Part shown: positions 58,728 through 64,000 of the stretch, in pieces
Layout: each line of letters begins with the position of its first letter
Numbering within the stretch: the first letter of the stretch is position 1
DNA from: Rosa chinensis
Lineage: Eukaryota; Streptophyta; Magnoliopsida; Rosales; Rosaceae
Direction: 5' to 3'
Length of the DNA stretch: 64,000 nt
Assembly (NCBI RefSeq): GCF_002994745.2
Contig: NC_037094.1
Location: 62,556,139-62,620,138, forward strand
Notes under the pieces: model-generated
The model's input: only the letters and a program-made list of their open reading frames with translations
The model's database searches: none
What the model was told of the DNA's origin: nothing
Translations under genes and position numbers: made by a program

Positions 58728-59484
58728 ATTCTGATGTTATTCGTGGTGTATATCTCTGGATTTGCAGCTCAATCAGATAATACATCCAAAGTCAGTTTTT
58801 ATTCAAGTTGTATTTAATTAGTTTTGGATTTCGTTTCGGATTTCATTGTTGTTTCATTGTTGGCAGTAAGGTATTATATTATCCAACATGCTTTTTCACC
58901 CAATTGTTCTCCATGCTTTGTAGTTCACTCTGTTACAAATTATTATTGAACAACAGGAACAAATTTATTTTGACTTCCTGAAGATGGTAGCCAAAAAAAC
59001 AAAAGTAGAGTCTGTGTAGTTTACGGCATGAATCAATGATCGACTGACTGGCTCGGTATTGAACTGCTCAACATTTTGATTTTGCCGAAGTCAGCTTATT
59101 TCACCGGAAAACTGATGCTGCACTGTTGATTTTTTGTACTACGTGGTTAGGATCAAATTGAAAAAGAACAAATACAATGAAATTGGTGGCTAATATGGCC
59201 GTCTGATCAAACTCCAGGACCCAAGAATGAAATTATGCCAACATAACAACTAGCTGGCCAAATTAACAATTATACATGTTCAAATAAAAAACCATCAATC
59301 GATCAATGATGTATGTCTTTAAGTTTGTATCCTTTTGCACTGGATAGGTGAACTCGGTAAACAATTAAATTGCAATTCCAAGCAGCTTCTGGTTTTATTA
59401 GATACCCATAAATGTACTTTCCTTGCAATTGAAGGTTTGTTATGTGCTTTGGTAAGTGTCGATCATATATCTTTTGCTGGATTT
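58728..59484. other. 3' flank of ankyrin gene, nothing further recognised
   Basis: 3'UTR and intergenic sequence up to the copia LTR. No separate gene is supported. Confidence 0.5.
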
Positions 59485-59683
59485 TGTTTAAGGAAATTGG
59501 AATGTAGAGAGAATTGGGGGAATAGTTGTGTGTATTCATTGATAATAAGAACCCTATATATAGGAATTACAAAGTACATAATCTTGGAGTACAAGGATTC
59601 CTATTCTAACTTGGAGTAGGAAATCTCTCCTATTACAATTATAGAACTAATCATAGTTTGACAAGGCACACTAAATGTCAACA
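59485..59683 (-). repeat. 3' LTR of copia element, 199 bp
   Basis: On the minus strand it runs from TGTTGACATTTAGTGTGCC to CCAATTTCCTTAAACA. It includes a TATA-like CCTATATATAGG and the leader TTCTCTCTACATTCC. The polypurine tract lies just beside it at 59,684-59,700. The 5' LTR and the TSD partner are not in the window. Confidence 0.82.
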
Positions 59684-61764
59684 TTCTTCAACACTACCCC
59701 TTGTGCTGTCAAACTTGGTGGTGACGCATTGATTGTTGCCTCGTTAAAAACCTTGCTAGAGTAATAAAAACTCTGTAGGACAAAAACAACCTCAAGGAGG
59801 AGAAAAAGAGTACAACATGTCCTTCATTCTTCGAGATCAAACATGTAGGTATCATACCTCCTCCTGATGTTGACATCTCCTCCTGATTACTACAATCATG
59901 GGAGTTCGAATAACTTTCTCAATTCGATACTCTTCACATGTTTCTCGAATGTGGATTTAGGTAACGACTTGGTGAATAAGTCCGCTACATTATCCTCTGA
60001 TATATGTTTGGTGTTGTTGCCCTTGATGAAACCTAACTTCATTTGATCAATACAAGCTACATTATCCTCATAAATGCATGTAGGTTCATCTGTGGTAGAC
60101 TTCAAACCACAAGTTCCTCGAATATATCTAATTATAGATCTTAGCCATATGCATTCACGCACAGCTTCATGTAGAGCAATAATCTCTACATGATTCGAGA
60201 AAGTAGCAACAAGGGTTTGTTTTGTAGACCTCCAAGATATCGTGGTGCTTCCTATGGTAAAGACATAACCCTTTTGGGAGCGACCTTTGCAAGGGTCAGA
60301 CAGATACCCTACATCAGCAAAACCCATCAAAACATCACCATCATTTTGATGTAAGGGAGGTGGGTGAGGCCGCCCACCCTTGGTGACGGCGGCAGTGCTG
60401 GCGGCGGCGACATAGCCTACCACGGCAGTGTAGACGGCGACGCTTTGCTGTATGGCGTCCAATCCCATAATTTTGTCATTTCTCTTCTCTCTGTAGGGAT
60501 AAAACAAGCACATATCTATCGTCCCCTTTAAGTATCGAAAGATTATCTTTACACCAATTCAATGACATCACGTTGGCGCAAGGCTACATCTAGCCAACAA
60601 ATTCATAACAAATAAGGTGTCCGGTCTTGTTTTTTGTTAAGTACAATAATGCACCTATTGCACTTAGGTAAGACACTTCTGCCAATAAACATGTCTTCAT
60701 CATCATCCTTAGGACGAAATGTATCCCTCTTAGGGTCAAGACTACTGATAGTCATGCGAGTGCATCTTGAATTTATTAAAATGCCAAAGTATTCATTGAC
60801 ACAGTATACAAGTTTTAAACATAGACAAAACCATGTTCTCCCAAGGTCCTTCATCTCAAACTCGGATTTCAGGTGTTCAGTGGTTTCCCTTAACTCTTAA
60901 GGGTTCCAATTATGTTTATCAACATAAACTGCGACAATTGCAAATCTAGAACTTGTCATGGAAACGCGGGCATAGTTCATCATATCTCTTCCCAATCAAG
61001 TAGTCACTTTAGTGAGCGTTTCAACCTCATTGCAAACGCGCTCCGTGGTTTAGAGCCACTTGACTTGGGTATGTAAAGTTCACAAGAACCATTATTATAT
61101 TCCGTATCTAGATCCCCATAAAGATACATAGTGACCACATTTGTAAGCTGCATGTTCAGTTATTCGGAAACTACTAAAATTACAAGGTAGTGGAGTGCAA
61201 TGAAATCCATTACGAGAGAATATGTCTTCTCGTAGTCAATTTCAAGGTGTTTTGTGAGAAGCCTTGCTCCATAAAGCAAGATTACCATCTCTTTTTCTCA
61301 TCACGCTATCTAACGAAGGCCTATTAATGTCAACATTTTTTATGTTAGGAGGTGTTGGCATCTCAGGCCCGAAATCTTTCCTCTTCGTTAGTGAATCCAA
61401 TTCAACCTAGATCACATCTTTCCATTTAAGCCAATTTTCTCTACGTTGGCATTCTTCAATGGAGCAAGGTTTGATGTCATTGGCCTCAATAATCCCACGT
61501 TCTTATGTACACTAGTGTAGTTTGTAAAGATCTCTATATTCACAGGAATTGGTTCTAATATTGAGGCATCCACCAACGATGTCTTTTAGACATAACCACA
61601 ATCTGGAATATTCTCATGTTTTGAGTATCAATGATCAATGGATCAAGTTGTGCCAAACTCACTCTATTCCAAGGGCAAGAATCCATTGAACCTATAGGAC
61701 TCCTATGCTCTCTAGTGGAACCCATGGCCTATGATGCCATTATGCCACCTTGTGGCGTCACCAT

Positions 61765-61862
61765 ACCACCATCCATGGTGGTAGTGTTGTGCCCATCTCT
61801 TCTGGGTGGCGCCACCATCCATGGTAGTGGTGTCGTGCCCATCTCTTCTAGGTGGTACCATG
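61765..61862. repeat. two tandem copies of a ~47-bp unit in copia pol
   Basis: ACCATCCATGGTGGTAGTGT then TGCCCATCTCTTCTGGGTGG, followed by a second copy with a few changes. Preceding words (GCCACCTTGTGGCGTCACCA) suggest an older expansion. Confidence 0.8.
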
Positions 61863-62129
61863 TCCTCTTGTGGGACATCAATCATTGCAGGCATGTTTGC
61901 ATCAGGTATATGTGATCTCGTCACTTTTAGGGGATCCAGATGAGACATAATGGGGATCGACCATGACAATTCTTGTCTTTCCTGTTGAACGTTGATGTTC
62001 TAATCTCCTCTTAACGACGGGAAGACTGTCTCATCAAAGTGACAATCAGCAAATCTAGCGGAAAAAAGATCACCAGTAAAGGGTTCTACATAGCGGACTT
62101 ATAGTTGGAGATTTATATCCAACACAAAT

Positions 62130-62153
62130 ATATATATATATATATATATATAT
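62130..62153. repeat. (AT)n microsatellite
   Basis: Alternating AT inside the decayed copia element. It creates an IYIYIY stretch in the antisense frame. Confidence 0.95.
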
Positions 62154-64000
62154 GCATTTGTTGCAATGACCCATTTTGATGCATTGTGGCAGCGTAATTG
62201 GCACATAAACTGCACACTCAAATATGCATAAGTACGAGATATTAGACTCGCATTCAGTCACTCGTTGTAACGCAAATAAAAGTTGAGTGGCTATGAGTCG
62301 TAGACGAATTAGCATAGCTACATGCGATATTGCATAACCCCAAGTAGAAATATTGGTGCGCATTACCAATGTCTGAGCTACCATCGTAGTTGTTTAATGG
62401 TGGCTTTTCCGCGAGACCATTGTGGTGTGTGCATGGGAATATGATGCCTAATATCAATCCCCAATCATATGCAATAGTCATCGAAAATTTTCGATGTAAA
62501 TTCTCTAACATTATCAAGTCGAATTGACTAAATGAGATTATCCAGGTAGTGAACCCATAGCCATATGATCTGGGCAAGGAGTTTATCATAAGCAACATTA
62601 TGAGTGGACGATAGCGCGACACATGACCAGCGTGTCCGCATATCAACCAACACCATAAAATATCTAAGTAGTCCACAAGTTGGTTGCCACAAAATTCCCT
62701 TGGATTCTATGTAAGAATGAAATATTTTCTTTAGTGTCCTTTGCATAGGATGGTGTCGATCCTAATTTTGCTAAAGAGCAGGCTTTGCAGAACGAAATAT
62801 GAGCTTTAGAAGCAACCAATGAGGATTTTGGTTGAACCATGAAGTCACAATTGACTTGAGAAGTAGAGAAGGAGCCAAATCTCCATACATGGCGTCAAAG
62901 CCATGATTTTACCGCAGGGGATCATGGCGCCTACGTTAGCCAGCCAGTGGTGCATGGCGGTGGCTCCCCGAGGTGCCGCAGCAGTGCAATGCTTTCTTTG
63001 AATCGACTTTGGATTCGTAGTTCTCTTCATTCTGAATAAAGGATGTCCGTGTGAAGTCTTTAATATACAGATCATCATGTCACGACCTGAGTGTCCTAAA
63101 CGGTCATGTCAAAGCCTATATGTGTCAGAATCCTATAAGTCATCTCTCATGACATGGTTGGATTCAATGATTCGAATAGTGGTTGCATACAACCCTCTAG
63201 AACGACACATAAGTTTCTCTAATACTCGTTTATGTTCGTAGTCATTAGAGGTGATGCAAAGGAACTCTTGACAATTCTCACAATATGTTTCCACATGAAA
63301 ACCATTGACTCTTATATCTTTAAAGCTCAAAAGGGTTCTTCCGGCCCTAGGAGCGTAGACAACTTCAGTGACATGAATGCTTATGCCATTTGGCAACAAG
63401 AATTGAGCTGGTCCTCGACCATGAATCAATTTAGATGACCCTACTATGGTAGTCACTGAAGATCAAGTAGGCGTCATCTCAAGAAATAACTGCTTATTTC
63501 GAAGTATGGTGTGCGTAATAGCACTATCCACAAGGCATTCTAGCTCTCCAGAAAACATACTTGAATGAATAAAGTTCGAATCAAAATCGACACTTTATTT
63601 CAATGAAAGCCAATGATTACGTCAAAGTTTCTAAATTAAAATTTAATCCAAAAATGATAATCAAGCTTAGAAAAGTAGTAGTTACTCAATCCTTTTGGTA
63701 ACTCCAATTTGATTGTTACCAAGTAAGGTAAGGCGAGATTTTGGTGGAGCTATGCTCACTTGTAAAACCGTTCTCTTAGTTCAAACATTTCCTAGACATC
63801 ACAATTAATTGGATGAGCCTAGTGACAAAGAGTTATAACCACTGTCTTTGTTGATAATTTCCAAATTTGGATTTGGATTGAAAACAATGACGATTGTATG
63901 GTCAAATTTTGATGCTCACGAACGCTCTTAGTCCATAATATTTCAATGCTCATGATGAACACTTTTAGTCCGTGGTTTACGAACGTTCAGTTCGTAATTT

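Larger units (their letters stand above)
59896..63456 (-). pseudogene. copia pol polyprotein, multiply broken
   Basis: Minus-strand blocks: 63133-63456 GAG-pre-integrase (VNGFHVETYCENCQEFL, CRSRGLYATTI); 62070-62680 integrase, including FPCTHHNGLAE and a late block with MRTNISTWGYAI and FECAVYVPI; about 60,600-61,620 RT, where the catalytic YVDD appears as YVDKHN near 60,910-60,960; 59896-60340 RNase H (ADVGYLSDPCKGRSQKGYV, ISWRSTKQTLVATFSNH, ADLFTKSLP). The lost second aspartate and several frame changes make it inactive. Confidence 0.88.
59485..64000 (-). mobile_element. Ty1/copia retrotransposon, minus strand, 5' part outside window
   Basis: Reading on the minus strand from 64,000 down, the order is GAG-pre-integrase, integrase, reverse transcriptase and RNase H, then a purine-rich tract (GGGGTAGTGTTGAAGAA) and a 199-bp 3' LTR. 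That order (integrase before RT) defines Ty1/copia. The frame is broken many times. GC-rich inserts with short tandem repeats occur near 60,370-60,470, 61,740-61,870 and 62,880-62,990. Confidence 0.9.

Overview
This window is plant nuclear DNA from a core eudicot. It is AT-rich, its genes are split by GT-AG introns, and it is crowded with plant-type transposons: an L1 LINE, Ty1/copia, a Tat-like Ty3/gypsy fragment, CACTA elements, long-TIR (Mutator-like) elements, a Tourist MITE and SINEs. The ankyrin/PGG gene type and the repeat types would fit Rosaceae, but that is a weak inference. All gene models are spliced by eye from reading frames and splice sites.

Layout. (1) 105-8660, plus strand: 17 exons, lacking only the 5' end, of an ASG2/WDTC1-like WD40-TPR protein. 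Such proteins are DDB1-CUL4 substrate receptors, and this one ends in a CaaX-like CAQS tail. A probable 3'UTR intron follows. (2) About 10.3-18.9 kb: intergenic DNA with decayed retroelement-like sequence rich in TTGCCT, two long-TIR elements with target-site duplications (TSDs), a SINE and a small MITE. (3) 18,968-29,020: one L1 LINE with an 11-bp TSD, split by a 1.6-kb solo LTR and by a 4.2-kb CACTA-like element. The CACTA-like element has captured, antisense, several exons of a synaptotagmin/E-Syt-type SMP-domain gene. (4) 29.2-29.5 kb: a broken duplicate of the start of the ankyrin exon seen at 39.1 kb. It is joined to the 3' part of a Tat-like Ty3/gypsy element (antisense extra ORF, 60-bp tandem repeats, LTR promoter region), then to one end of a second CACTA-like element that seems to carry another host-gene fragment. 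(5) 36.0-37.6 kb: a GCAGTAGCAG minisatellite and duplicated blocks.

(6) 38,265-58,727, plus strand: an 8-exon gene that joins a copia-gag-like (UBN2/DUF4219-type) N-terminus to ankyrin repeats and a C-terminal PGG four-helix membrane domain. It has an upstream ORF that crosses a 5'UTR intron and stops one base before the main ATG. A single in-frame TAA in exon 7 separates the ankyrin part from the PGG part. Introns 4 (5.5 kb) and 7 (11.1 kb) are swollen by MITEs, MULE-like elements, short LINE-like inserts, a SINE, and a decayed L1 that itself holds a second solo LTR. (7) 59,485-64,000, minus strand: the 3' LTR and decayed pol of a Ty1/copia element that runs off the window.

The two host genes are not obviously linked in function. 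The most unusual items are the gag-ankyrin-PGG fusion with its premature stop, the uORF, and the two CACTA-like elements carrying host exons.
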